A DNA stretch of 64,000 nucleotides, taken from positions 124,001 to 188,000 of the forward strand of contig NZ_JAEUFG010000008.1 in NCBI RefSeq assembly GCF_018588585.1, given 5' to 3'. Below, one piece after another: positions 16,481 to 25,472 of the stretch. This DNA comes from Bacillus sp. SM2101. Lineage in GTDB: Bacteria; Bacillota; Bacilli; Bacillales; SM2101. Position 1 is the first letter of the stretch; each line of letters begins with the position of its first letter. The translations under genes and the position numbers were made by a program. Under the pieces are notes generated by a model. It searched no databases. It was given only the letters and a program-made list of their open reading frames with translations, and was not told where the DNA came from.

Positions 16481-16940
16481 GAGAGGATTTAAAAGCCCCG
16501 TTGTTAAATGTCCCTGGGAAACTGTTAGTTTAAGTCAGGGGGAGTATAATTGCCGAAAATCTATATTGTATTTGTCGCCCACCTTAAAACGTATCGCAAT
16601 AAATTATTAACGTGGGATGATATACTAGGACATTTAAACTAATCGAAAGTTAACTGTGAAGAATTAAGTTAATTATAAGTCAAAGGTAATAGTGAATGAA
16701 AAAGAATAATAAAATACTAAATTAAGATAGGATGAAATACTCTGAAAAACAAGATGAGAATTACGATAATTAATATAGGAGGGCATGAAAGGTATACAAA
16801 ATCTGTTCAAAGAAATTGTTATGCCAGGGAAACTTTATGCAACTAGGATAAAGAGTGGAATAGTATTGAAAAAATGTTAACTAATATATTACCGTATAAT
16901 TTGAATTTGTAATGTTTGGATATAAGGAAGGAGTAATCAT
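16481..16940. other. gap without a convincing gene
   Basis: A 31-codon frame at 16785-16880 begins just one base after GGAGGG, too close for normal initiation, so it is not called. The left part may contain further remnants of the broken minus-strand gene. Otherwise nothing is recognised. Confidence 0.4.
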
Positions 16941-17069
16941 ATGAATGACGTAAATATAGATATAATGTTGCTTTGTGATGGTGATCGTCGAGCAAAAGAA
17001 GAAATACATTCTGATGTAGAGCTGACGGTTGGAGATTGTTTGGAAATTATTTCTGATTTGAGAGATTGA
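16941..17069 (+). CDS. 42-residue acidic hypothetical protein
   Basis: MNDVNIDIMLLCDGDRRAKE opens a 42-codon acidic frame with no membrane segment. AAGGAAGGAG seven bases before the ATG is a very good ribosome site and is the main reason to call it. It stands between the decayed region and two minus-strand genes, with no partner gene. It is not recognised. It could be a remnant of a longer gene, although its own start signal argues that it is translated. Confidence 0.5.
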   Translation: MNDVNIDIMLLCDGDRRAKEEIHSDVELTVGDCLEIISDLRD

Positions 17070-17156
17070 ATAGGACATTGGTGGTAAGGTATATTTAGTA
17101 AGTTTACTACAAGTACAAACGATAGGGAATTAATACTATCTTTTCCGATCCTCCGC

Positions 17157-17187
17157 AAAAAAACCCCGTTCGTAAAGAGCGGGGTAA
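17157..17187 (-). terminator. rho-independent terminator (minus strand)
   Basis: Read on the minus strand, ACCCCGCTC and GAACGGGGT form a 9-bp stem with one G-U pair and a short loop, followed by TTTTTTTG. It serves the minus-strand gene at 17331-17687. Confidence 0.75.
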
Positions 17188-17330
17188 ATTGTTTTATATG
17201 AGTTGTTTATCCTAATTCGATAAACAACATTCAATTCGTAAACATCCACTTGTTAAGAAGTGAATAAGGTATGTAAATCAGTTATGTGTTAGTTTTCACA
17301 TAATTGAATAAAAAGAGTAAAGCATATAAA

Positions 17331-17687
17331 TTAACCGACTTGTTTATTTGAGTAGTTAATTAAAAGGCAATCAGATTTTATATGTGTTTCTAGCTCTTTC
17401 GCTAACTCAAAAGCCTTATGCATGGAATGAATAGATTTGATAAGAACCTGAGGATTTCGGTAATAAAACATTCCATCAACGTATGCAGGGAACACTATAA
17501 CTTTCCATATATATATTTCTGAATTGTTGTCTATAGGTTCACCTTCTAAAGCTATTAGCCAATGAGTAGCCATATTCGTATGATCTACTTGTTCTTTAAT
17601 TTGTTCAACAAATTTATTACGATCACTCTCGCCCATACAAATACATGATTTTTGATAAAACTCTCGATAATTAGGATGTGTATTCAT
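17331..17687 (-). CDS. hypothetical protein, 118 residues
   Basis: A soluble protein with no signal peptide, membrane segment or recognised domain. It has several aromatic residues in the centre (THWLIALEGEP, YIWKVIVFP) and two cysteines near the N-terminus (CICMG). AAAGGAGTGGCGA before the ATG is a clear ribosome site, and a good minus-strand terminator lies 145 bases beyond the stop, so it is very likely expressed. The DUF4931 gene upstream is separated by 145 bases and may be a separate unit. Confidence 0.6.
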   Translation of the reverse strand: MNTHPNYREFYQKSCICMGESDRNKFVEQIKEQVDHTNMATHWLIALEGEPIDNNSEIYIWKVIVFPAYVDGMFYYRNPQVLIKSIHSMHKAFELAKELETHIKSDCLLINYSNKQVG

Positions 17688-17832
17688 TTCGCCACTCCTT
17701 TCTATCTAAAAAAAATCTACATGATTAAAAGGCTGTGACTATATTATATGACAAAAAATACAATTTTCATATCATATTTTTTAAATTTTCAGAAAAAGTT
17801 CACATTTATTATTATTTTGTAACTTAAACAAG

Positions 17833-18594
17833 TCATTTAAAATACTTTTCTTGTATATTCTTTGCAATTCTTGAAGTTTGATTTGAGACTTGTGGAATTG
17901 AATATCCAACAAACAACGGTGATGTAGTAAACCGTGGAATGACTTTAGCGTAAATCTCATTTTCTACATAATAGAAAAAAAGATTATAACTATTACAGTT
18001 TTTGTGAAAATGATTTAATACATAATGGGTTGCAATTTGGATATAATCAGCCATCACTAAATGTTTCTCAAAAGATGGTAGCTTGATATTTAATTCAACA
18101 AAGCCCATTCGGGGAAAGGATGAAATGTTGAACAAAACACCATCTTTTGAAGCAATATGAATGCCTTCGAAATCCCTTATTGAAACATTTTGTGAGTAAT
18201 CAACATAATTAAGGCCTACAATTTGCATATGTGGGTGTCTTAACGATCCGCCCGAATATGGGCCATGGTTTTTAAAAAATATAACTGACTGGTATTCATT
18301 TGTATTCATTAATTTTATCCAATGATTTAAGCTAAAGGATAAGAGTCGATACAAATGATCTTTTGAATAAGTCGAAAGTTCTGAGTGACAATCATCAGTT
18401 TCAATTATTACAGTTTGATATGCGTCTTTTAGAACTGGATATTTATTCTTTAGTAGAATGATTGCTCTGTCTTCGTCTATAATATTTTCCAAGCTATCAC
18501 GATCACAGAATGGACATGATGCATTTTTATTTATTATATTTTCTGGTTTATTTGCACCTATAAGCATATTGAATTCTAGGTGTGTATTAGACAC
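17833..18594 (-). CDS. DUF4931 protein, HIT/GalT-like fold
   Basis: A 253-residue cytosolic protein related to galactose-1-phosphate uridylyltransferase. The N-terminal CPFC (residues 27-30) is a zinc-ligand pair. GGSLRHPHMQIVGL (about 115-128) carries the HPHxQ catalytic-type motif of the GalT branch of the HIT superfamily, whose central histidine takes a nucleotidyl group. This suggests nucleotidyl transfer or hydrolysis, but the substrate is unknown. It starts with GTG, preceded by AGGTGA. It is 56 bases downstream of the sensor kinase on the same strand and could share its transcript. Confidence 0.75.
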   Translation of the reverse strand: MSNTHLEFNMLIGANKPENIINKNASCPFCDRDSLENIIDEDRAIILLKNKYPVLKDAYQTVIIETDDCHSELSTYSKDHLYRLLSFSLNHWIKLMNTNEYQSVIFFKNHGPYSGGSLRHPHMQIVGLNYVDYSQNVSIRDFEGIHIASKDGVLFNISSFPRMGFVELNIKLPSFEKHLVMADYIQIATHYVLNHFHKNCNSYNLFFYYVENEIYAKVIPRFTTSPLFVGYSIPQVSNQTSRIAKNIQEKYFK

Positions 18595-18650
18595 AACAAT
18601 TTCACCTACTTTCTTTCTTTTGAGATTCTGCTAGGTTATAGCAAGGATAG

Positions 18651-20159
18651 CTATTTCTTAGATGTACATAATGGGAATAAAATCTCAACGGTTGTTCCTT
18701 TGTTTTCAATACTATGAATCTTTATATGTCCGTTATACATATTAACGATCCTTTTACATACGACAAGGCCAAGACCAGTGCCTTTATCCTTCATTGTAAA
18801 AAATGGTGTGAATACTTTCGATAATACCTCTTCCGTCATACCTTTTCCATTATCTGTAATCTCAAGTCTACAGAATTTATCTCTTGTACATAATTGTATC
18901 TTAATTCGTCCATCATTTTTTATCGATTCAAGAGCATTTTTTGTTAGATTTAATATGACTTGTTTAATATGATCTTTTGAAAGGCGAACATAAACTTTAT
19001 GTGTTGGCGTAATAACATCTAACTCTACATTATATAAATTTGCTTCTGAGCGCAGAATAGGGTCAAGTTCATCTAAAATATCTACTAGGCAATACTTTTC
19101 GTTTTTTTGAATGGTAGGTTTACCAAGAACTAAAAATTCACTTGAAATTTCATTAATTCTATTAATTTCTGTTTGGATAACAGAGAAATAATATTGATCT
19201 TCTTGGTTTTTATATTTTTCACTTAACAGTTGAATGAGCCCTTTTATACCAGTTAAAGGGTTGCGAATCTCATGTGCAGTACTTGCTGCTAATGCTCCCA
19301 CTAACTCAAGCTTTTGTGCATCATTCTGTAGGCGTTCAACTTTGGCTTTTCTTTTAAGTAAAACATATTCTCCAAATAAAAAAAGGATATTAGTAAAAAA
19401 GAACGTAAGCCCTATAATTAACAAACTTGTTTGAATGAGCTCTTTTTTCTCCAAAGCTAAAGGTTGAGCTTCTATTACCCAAGGTACTTCATTAAATTGT
19501 TCCTTAATTGGGAAAGGTTCGTTAATATTTTTAGCTTGCTTCGTTCCAAATAAAAATGGCTGATTGGAATCAGAAACTTTAATAATCATATTCGGGGTTA
19601 ACTGATTCATGACATTTTCCATATAATTAAGGCGTAAACTCGCTAATAAATAACCTTTTATTTCATCGTTATTTTGAGTAATAGGTGTGATAACTACTAT
19701 GACTTCATCACCACTAACTCTACTAAAAAGGGATTTTGAGATTGTTGTTTTTTTAGTTTTTTGTGCCTCTAGAAAATACTCTCGATCGTAGATTGGAACA
19801 TTCTCAAGCATAGCAGTCGAACCTACTGTGATAACTCCACTTTTATTCACAAAATACAATCCATCAAATCGAGGATCTTTTTGTTGTGTATTTTGTAAAA
19901 TTTGAGTTAAATTACTTTCGCTCTCATCTAATATGTTATAGACTAATGCGAGCGTTTCTAGACTAACTTTTGCCTCACCGATAAAACTGTCTATATGATT
20001 TTCATGAAATTTGACAATCTCTTTCGTTTCATCATACAAATCTTTTTTTAAATCATCTACAACATAGTTAATTACTACCGTAATAATTAATATTGATGGA
20101 ATGATTACTAATAAAATGTAAAAAGAAATGTGTTTATATAATCCATGTTTTTTCTTCAA
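18651..20159 (-). CDS. membrane sensor histidine kinase with extracellular Cache-type domain
   Basis: Numbered from the TTG at 20159 (502 residues), transmembrane segments at about 12-34 and 243-266 flank an extracellular domain of roughly 200 residues. Its FDGLYFVNKSGVI and IYDREYFLEAQ phrases are typical of Cache ligand sensors. HisKA has H296 in STAHEIRNP, and the ATPase domain shows DNGKGM and FFTMKDKGTGLGL. It resembles the orphan sporulation-type kinases in this window. An ATG at 20186 is also in frame but has no ribosome site and sits where transcription would begin; the TTG has AAGGAG at proper spacing. No response regulator is adjacent. Confidence 0.85.
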   Translation of the reverse strand: MKKKHGLYKHISFYILLVIIPSILIITVVINYVVDDLKKDLYDETKEIVKFHENHIDSFIGEAKVSLETLALVYNILDESESNLTQILQNTQQKDPRFDGLYFVNKSGVITVGSTAMLENVPIYDREYFLEAQKTKKTTISKSLFSRVSGDEVIVVITPITQNNDEIKGYLLASLRLNYMENVMNQLTPNMIIKVSDSNQPFLFGTKQAKNINEPFPIKEQFNEVPWVIEAQPLALEKKELIQTSLLIIGLTFFFTNILFLFGEYVLLKRKAKVERLQNDAQKLELVGALAASTAHEIRNPLTGIKGLIQLLSEKYKNQEDQYYFSVIQTEINRINEISSEFLVLGKPTIQKNEKYCLVDILDELDPILRSEANLYNVELDVITPTHKVYVRLSKDHIKQVILNLTKNALESIKNDGRIKIQLCTRDKFCRLEITDNGKGMTEEVLSKVFTPFFTMKDKGTGLGLVVCKRIVNMYNGHIKIHSIENKGTTVEILFPLCTSKK

Positions 20160-20195
20160 GATATACCTGCTCCTTGTTATAAACATACGTATAGT

Positions 20196-20204
20196 ATTAT
20201 ATCA
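20196..20204 (-). promoter_or_regulatory. extended -10 promoter of the Cache-domain kinase
   Basis: On the minus strand TGATATAAT (TGnTATAAT) lies 37 bases before the TTG start. No good -35 is seen, as is usual for extended -10 promoters. Confidence 0.45.
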
Positions 20205-20227
20205 AATCTTAAAGAAAAAGCTATAAA

Positions 20228-20270
20228 ATGGAATAATAAAGTGGGTGGAAACATTTTTGTTTCCACCCAC
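20228..20270 (-). terminator. rho-independent terminator of the SLH gene
   Basis: A perfect 13-bp stem GTGGGTGGAAACA / TGTTTCCACCCAC with a 4-base loop lies just past the SLH stop. On the minus strand TTTATTATTCC follows. It could also slow transcription in the other direction. Confidence 0.85.
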
Positions 20271-20289
20271 ATGTATTTTCATCCTCATC

Positions 20290-21519
20290 CTAGACGTTTT
20301 CCTCATTATCAGGATTACCAGCCTCGTCGTCAATAATACCCTCATCATCAGGATTACCAGCCTCGTCGTCAACAACACCCTCATCATCGGGATTGCCAGC
20401 CTCGTCGTCAACAACACCCTCATCATCGGGATTGCCAGCCTCATCGTCAACAATACCCTCATCATCAGGAATACCCTCATCATCAGGATTGCCAGTCTCA
20501 TCATCGACGTTACCTTCATCATCAGGATTGCCAGTCTCGTCATCGACGTTACCTTCATCATCAGGATTGCCAGCCTCGTCATCGATATTACCTTCATCAT
20601 CAGGGTTACCAGTCTCGTCGTCGACAATACCCTCATCGTCTGGATTAGCTTCACCAATCGTATCATCATCTACATCTTCATCTAATTGAAAAGTTCTGAA
20701 CAAAAATAGAGCGAATTGTGAACGTTTTACTTCGGAATGTGGTGAAAATGTTGATTCAGTCGTTCCTTTGGTTATACCGTTATTGAATAAAATTCCAATC
20801 ATATCATCGTGACCACTATCTGTTATATCTGTAAATGGTGTTGTTTTATCTCCTTCTAAATCAAATGCTCTAACCAAAACAGTAGCGGCTTGACCCCGTG
20901 TGAAAGTAGCAGTTGGATTAAAATTCTCCGCCTTTATGAATAATCCAGCTTCAACAGCAGCTGCAATTTCTTTGTAATACAAATCATCAGGGGTTACATC
21001 TTCAAACCCTGGGTCCTCAACATCAGTTGTGTCCAAATCCATCATTCTAACAAACATTACTGCTGCATGCTGCCTTGAAATATCTTCCCAAGGTTGGAAT
21101 GTGCCATCTTCATATCCTGTGATGACACCCATATCTACTAAATCGTTAATAGCTGAAACAGTTTCTTCATCCATGTTTTCGAGAGAAACATCTGAAAAAT
21201 CACTTTCAAGTGCCTCTTCAGTCTCTTCTTCTGCTTCAGCTGCTTCAGCTTGATTTCCTCCTCCAATTATACCTAAGGCTGGGCTAACTGCAAAAGATGT
21301 AACAAGCATTGAACCAACAACGACTTTAACAGTAGCTTTTTTTAGGTTTGGAAATCTCTTTTTGACATAGTTCTGTACACTTTCTTCTAAATCATTTTTA
21401 TCATCATTTTGTTTAGAATCAAATTCTGTTGCAAATTCTGTTTGGTTCTCATTTACATAAACTGTAATTGTTGTGTTATTTTCATTTGTTTCAACTTCAT
21501 GTCGTAAGATTTGTACCAT
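20290..21519 (-). CDS. S-layer homology domain protein with acidic tandem repeats
   Basis: A 409-residue surface protein. Three SLH domains, at about 107-161, 171-222 and 229-280, should anchor it to pyruvylated wall polysaccharide. Residues 292-409 are eight full and one partial NPDDEGxxDDE(A/T)G repeats, extremely acidic and possibly calcium-binding. Before the hydrophobic signal core (about 63-85) lies an unusual 50-residue charged N-region, then an AEAAEA cleavage-like site. The frame is open further upstream, but the ATG at 21519 has GAGGTGA at good spacing. A perfect hairpin covers that ribosome site (21522-21583). There is no LPxTG sorting motif. Its partners are not evident; kinase and antiporter genes flank it. 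Confidence 0.85.
   Translation of the reverse strand: MVQILRHEVETNENNTTITVYVNENQTEFATEFDSKQNDDKNDLEESVQNYVKKRFPNLKKATVKVVVGSMLVTSFAVSPALGIIGGGNQAEAAEAEEETEEALESDFSDVSLENMDEETVSAINDLVDMGVITGYEDGTFQPWEDISRQHAAVMFVRMMDLDTTDVEDPGFEDVTPDDLYYKEIAAAVEAGLFIKAENFNPTATFTRGQAATVLVRAFDLEGDKTTPFTDITDSGHDDMIGILFNNGITKGTTESTFSPHSEVKRSQFALFLFRTFQLDEDVDDDTIGEANPDDEGIVDDETGNPDDEGNIDDEAGNPDDEGNVDDETGNPDDEGNVDDETGNPDDEGIPDDEGIVDDEAGNPDDEGVVDDEAGNPDDEGVVDDEAGNPDDEGIIDDEAGNPDNEENV
20293..20646 (-). repeat. 39-bp in-frame tandem repeats of the SLH gene
   Basis: Eight 13-codon units NPDDEGxxDDE(A/T)G plus an eight-codon partial unit at the C-terminus. One unit carries a 6-codon insertion (IPDDEG), apparently a partial duplication. 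Units are nearly identical in DNA, so copy number is likely to vary by slippage. Confidence 0.95.
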
Positions 21520-21521
21520 AA

Positions 21522-21583
21522 AAAAATCACCTCGTATTGGAGTTAAATAACTACTAAATAGTTTGTAATACGAGGTGATTTTT
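21522..21583 (-). promoter_or_regulatory. 17-bp hairpin sequestering the SLH ribosome-binding site
   Basis: AAAAATCACCTCGTATT (21522-21538) and AATACGAGGTGATTTTT (21567-21583) are perfect inverted repeats around a 28-base loop. In the mRNA the 3' arm contains the GAGGUGA Shine-Dalgarno two to three bases from the AUG region, so the 5' arm would mask it. The 3' arm ends in a U run, so the structure could also act as an attenuator or as a 5' stabilising hairpin. Confidence 0.75.
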
Positions 21584-21610
21584 ATACACAATGATAATTA
21601 GTTTTTATGA

Positions 21611-21771
21611 TTAGCTCTTTTCATAAACCTTGTTGCTATAGTTCCTAAAATAGAAGATATAAATGTCATTTTATTCAACAGTCATCGTTTTATAGAAGAG
21701 AAGACACTTCTAAGCCTAGTTGTATGTATATTTTTAGTTCGAAAAACAATAATCTATTCGAAAACAGCCTT
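21611..21771. repeat. dispersed MITE-like repeat, copy 7
   Basis: Left C-end TTAGCTCTTTTCATAAACCT then TGTTGC; right reversed G-end TATTCGAAAACAGCCTTAT. The internal AGAAGAGAAGACACTTCTAA block matches other copies. It separates the SLH and antiporter genes. Confidence 0.8.
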
Positions 21772-21861
21772 ATACTTATAGCTACATTTTTTACAACAGC
21801 TTTGCATTACTGTGATGTGATTTATATTTATGTTTATCGAGTAAAGTTTTATAGAGCTGTG

Positions 21862-23436
21862 TTATTTTTCTTCTAGCTTGACCAGTTCGTTTGTAATCGT
21901 TTCTTGTACTGCTGTCTTAATCTCGGCTGAAATAATGTCTTCTTTTTCAAGTCTACTAATGGCTTCATGCTCCACATATAGAATGTGTTTTTTTAAAGCT
22001 GCCATTTGGTTTTCCTTTAATTCAGGGTGTTCCTTAAATAATTGGTTAAGGTCGTTCTGTATATTTTCTATATGTGCGTCATAAGTAGCTAATAACTCCT
22101 TGTAAACTAGATGAGGGATATATAGTTTAGATTTAACATTATATAGCTCATCCTTTGATGCTTGATATCGGTATAGTTGAGCTAAATATCTTTCATAATC
22201 ATCAGAACCTTTTCTAGTAGAAATAACGCCTAGTTTTTTTATAAGAGGCTTTATTGTTAAACCTTGGAATACAAGGGAAAATAGTACAACACTGAATGCT
22301 AGAATTAAGATATCTTCTCGTCCCGTAAAGTCACGCGGTAAGCTTAATACGAGTGCAATGGATAGCGACCCTTTTAACCCTCCCCAATTCAGTACATGTT
22401 TCCAATTTAATGGGAAATTTTTGACGATTGACAAGCTAGTATAGACCGCAATGCTTCGACCGATTAATACGATGAGCAACGCTAATCCAATCATGCCCCA
22501 TTTGTCAGTTAGGTCTATTCTTGTTATTTCTAATCCAACCATTAAAAAGACAAGTGAATTGGCAAGTAATGCAGCGACGTCCCAAAAATTATTGATATTT
22601 AGTTTTGTAGTTGGGCTCATCCCAATTTTTGATCCATAATTACCGAAGATAAGTGAAGCTACAACTACTGCGATAACTCCTGAAGCATGTACGCTTTCGG
22701 CTAATAAAAACGATCCGTAAAATAAAATAATACTAAAAATAATTTCGAGGGGATAATCATCAAAATATTTAGTTAATAGTGAGAATGCATATCCTAATGA
22801 ACCACCAATAATGAGTCCTAGTGAGATTACCTTTATAAATTCCCAAGCACCTAGGCCGGCGCCTACCCAACCTTGATCAATATAAGAGAGTAAATAAAAT
22901 GCAGAAATATTAAATAGAACAACTGCTAAGCCATCATTAAAAAGAGACTCACCCTCAATTACAGTAGCAAGGCGTTTTTTAACACCAACACTTTTAAATA
23001 TTGATAATACACTTACAGGGTCTGTAGCACTCATTAATGCGGCGAATACGAAGGCTGCAGGTATAGATAAATTTAACAGGTAATGGGATGAAAAACCAAT
23101 GATAAGGAAAGATAAAAAGGTTCCTCCAAATGCTAATGCAATAATTGGCTTTTTATTTTCCAACAAATGTGTATATGGGAGTTTCAGTGCAGCTTCCCCT
23201 AATAAAGCAGGTAGAAACAGTGTAATGATAACAAAGTTGAACACTTCTCCTTCGGTAATAAACTCCTTCAATGGTTCAAGTACAGGGATATTTACTAACC
23301 CAATAATAGTTCCTACAATAACAAGTGCAATTGGATATGGTTGCTTAAACTTCTTTGCTATTGCAGTTATTCCTGCCGCAAGCATGATTAAAATCATGCC
23401 AAGTTCAAAAATGTGGTGCAAGTCTAATTCGTGCAT
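21862..23436 (-). CDS. Na+/H+ antiporter, CPA1 (NhaP/NHE) family
   Basis: A 524-residue membrane protein that should exchange cytoplasmic Na+ for external H+, for pH and sodium homeostasis. About 12 hydrophobic segments span residues 5-400. SATDPVSVLS (about 135-144) and EGESLFNDGLAVVLF (about 157-171) carry the ion-binding acidic residues of the CPA1 family; GGLKGSLSIAL is the later conserved segment. The C-terminal 110 residues are a charged, helix-rich cytoplasmic tail. AAGGAGGATAAAAAA precedes the ATG. It stands alone. The ion preference (Na+, K+ or Li+) cannot be read from the sequence. Confidence 0.9.
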   Translation of the reverse strand: MHELDLHHIFELGMILIMLAAGITAIAKKFKQPYPIALVIVGTIIGLVNIPVLEPLKEFITEGEVFNFVIITLFLPALLGEAALKLPYTHLLENKKPIIALAFGGTFLSFLIIGFSSHYLLNLSIPAAFVFAALMSATDPVSVLSIFKSVGVKKRLATVIEGESLFNDGLAVVLFNISAFYLLSYIDQGWVGAGLGAWEFIKVISLGLIIGGSLGYAFSLLTKYFDDYPLEIIFSIILFYGSFLLAESVHASGVIAVVVASLIFGNYGSKIGMSPTTKLNINNFWDVAALLANSLVFLMVGLEITRIDLTDKWGMIGLALLIVLIGRSIAVYTSLSIVKNFPLNWKHVLNWGGLKGSLSIALVLSLPRDFTGREDILILAFSVVLFSLVFQGLTIKPLIKKLGVISTRKGSDDYERYLAQLYRYQASKDELYNVKSKLYIPHLVYKELLATYDAHIENIQNDLNQLFKEHPELKENQMAALKKHILYVEHEAISRLEKEDIISAEIKTAVQETITNELVKLEEK

Positions 23437-23728
23437 TTTTTTATCCTCCTTAAAATAAACAACGTTTACAATAATTGCAACTTTCTTAATTATTCGTTCT
23501 TATCCTATCATACTTAGTTAGAAAAAATCACAAAGATTAACATTATTTTCATATGAGCTCAATTAATCGGCTTAATAAAGAAGGTTTTTATATTTTGCAT
23601 CATAATCGTCATTTCCTTACTCTTTTTTGGGTATTAAATTGATATTTTTCGAATATTGTTTAGAAGGACTTTCATAAACAATGTAGAATAGTAGAAGTGG
23701 TTCAAAATAAAAATAAGGTGGGGAAAAT

Positions 23729-25423
23729 ATGAAATTTGAAACTTATACATACGAACGCCCAAATATGAAAGAAATTGAAGCCCAATATCATTTGGCTATT
23801 AACAAATTCAAAAATGCTAGTAATGTAGATGAGCAAGAACTAGCGATGAACGACATAAACATTATTCGTAATGATGTGAGTTCAATGTTTAACCTTTGTT
23901 ATATCCGTCATAGCATCGATACAGAGGACGAATTTTACAAGCAAGAACAGGATTATTTAGATGAAGTTCAACCTTTGCTTCAAGGGTTAATATCGGATTA
24001 TTACAAAGAACTTGTCAATTCTAAGTTTAGAGTTGAGCTAGAGGAGAAGTGGGGTAAGCAATTATTTGCATTAGCTGATGCTGAATTAAAAACATTTTCA
24101 CCTGAAGTAGTAGAAGATTTACAATTAGAAAATAAATTATCCACAGAATATACAAAGTTGATAGCTTCTGCAAAAATTATGTTTGAAGGAGAAGAGCGTA
24201 CACTTGCTCAGCTAGGTCCATTTGCTGAATCCACTGATCGAGAAATGAGAAAAAAGGCAAACGAAGCACGGTTTGGCTTCTACAAAGAGCATGCTGAACA
24301 ACTGGATGATATATTCGATAAGCTAGTTAAAGTACGTACAGAAATTGCCGTAAAACTCGGATATAAAAATTTTGTTGAGTTAGGGTACTATCGAATGACA
24401 AGAACTGACTATAATGCAGATATGGTTAAAAATTTCCGAGACCAAGTGAAGGAATATATTGTTCCATTAGCTACTAAATTACGGGAACGTCAACAAGAGC
24501 GCATTGGGGTCGATGCTTTAAAATATTACGATGAAGGCTTTCAATATAAAACTGGTAACGCAACACCAAAAGGAAGTCCAGAATGGATTATAAATAACGG
24601 TAAGAAAATGTATGAAGAATTATCTCCTGAAACAAACGAGTTTTTCAACTATATGATTGATAATAATTTAATGGATCTCGTGGCTAAAAAGGGTAAAGCA
24701 AGTGGTGGGTATTGCTCCTATATAGAAAACCATAAGTCGCCATTTATCTTTTCAAATTTTAATGGTACTTCAGGCGATATTGATGTACTAACACATGAAG
24801 CGGGGCATGCTTTTCAGGTGTATGAGTCTAGAAATTATGAGATCCCAGAATATAATTGGCCTACTTTTGAAGCTTGTGAAATACACTCAATGAGTATGGA
24901 ATTCTTCACTTGGCCATGGATGGAGCTATTTTTCGAAGGAGATACGGAAAAGTATAAATTCTCTCATTTAAGTGAATCGTTATTATTTCTTCCTTATGGA
25001 GTTGCAGTTGATGAATTCCAACATTTTATTTATGAAAATCCAGAAGCTACACCGAAAGAAAGGAAGTTGGCTTGGAGAGACTTAGAGAAAAAATATTTAC
25101 CACATCGAGATTATGATGGAAATGAATATTTAGAACAGGGTGGTTTTTGGCAACGTCAAAGTCACATTTATCAAACTCCGTTTTATTATATTGATTATAC
25201 GCTTGCGCAAATTTGTTCTTTCCAATTTTGGAAAAGGTCAAGAGAGGATCAGCAATCTGCTTGGAATGATTATGTTCATCTTTGCAAACAGGGAGGAAGT
25301 CAATCATTTACAAATCTTGTGAAAGTTGCGAATTTAACATCTCCTTTCGAAGAGGGCTGTGTCCAATCAGTTGTAGGTGAAATTGATGCATGGTTAAGTG
25401 GAGTAGAAGATAAAAAGTTGTAA
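23729..25423 (+). CDS. M3 family zinc oligoendopeptidase
   Basis: A 564-residue cytosolic metallopeptidase that cuts short peptides. The zinc site is THEAGHAFQVY with H356, E357 and H360; the downstream EIHSMSMEFF segment supplies the third, glutamate, ligand. Length and the ending YLEQGGFWQRQSHI, YYIDYTLAQ and FQFWKR pattern are those of the M3 PepF-like group. Residues 1-200 form the helical lid. No signal peptide is present. AAGGTGGGGA precedes the ATG. It is monocistronic, ending in a strong terminator, with the map gene following on the same strand under its own signals. Confidence 0.9.
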   Translation: MKFETYTYERPNMKEIEAQYHLAINKFKNASNVDEQELAMNDINIIRNDVSSMFNLCYIRHSIDTEDEFYKQEQDYLDEVQPLLQGLISDYYKELVNSKFRVELEEKWGKQLFALADAELKTFSPEVVEDLQLENKLSTEYTKLIASAKIMFEGEERTLAQLGPFAESTDREMRKKANEARFGFYKEHAEQLDDIFDKLVKVRTEIAVKLGYKNFVELGYYRMTRTDYNADMVKNFRDQVKEYIVPLATKLRERQQERIGVDALKYYDEGFQYKTGNATPKGSPEWIINNGKKMYEELSPETNEFFNYMIDNNLMDLVAKKGKASGGYCSYIENHKSPFIFSNFNGTSGDIDVLTHEAGHAFQVYESRNYEIPEYNWPTFEACEIHSMSMEFFTWPWMELFFEGDTEKYKFSHLSESLLFLPYGVAVDEFQHFIYENPEATPKERKLAWRDLEKKYLPHRDYDGNEYLEQGGFWQRQSHIYQTPFYYIDYTLAQICSFQFWKRSREDQQSAWNDYVHLCKQGGSQSFTNLVKVANLTSPFEEGCVQSVVGEIDAWLSGVEDKKL

Positions 25424-25439
25424 TCGTTGTAATGTGTTT

Positions 25440-25472
25440 AGAGGCTGTTGATCTATACAACAGCCTCTTTTA
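25440..25472 (+). terminator. rho-independent terminator
   Basis: AGAGGCTGTTG and CAACAGCCTCT form an 11-bp perfect stem with a 7-base loop and a following T run, just after the M3 peptidase gene. Confidence 0.9.

Noticed and set aside
16881-17158. Two minus-strand ORFs of 65 and 73 codons
   Set aside because: They oppose the well-signalled 42-codon ORF, have no ribosome site and give low-quality translations.
20293-20646. CRISPR-like array
   Set aside because: The repeats are directly adjacent, with no unique spacers, and are in frame in a protein gene.
20202-20689. Long open frames on both strands over the SLH repeats
   Set aside because: They are by-products of the 39-bp in-frame repeats. 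Their translations are low-complexity (Met/Leu/Arg or Ser/Pro-rich) and lack ribosome sites.
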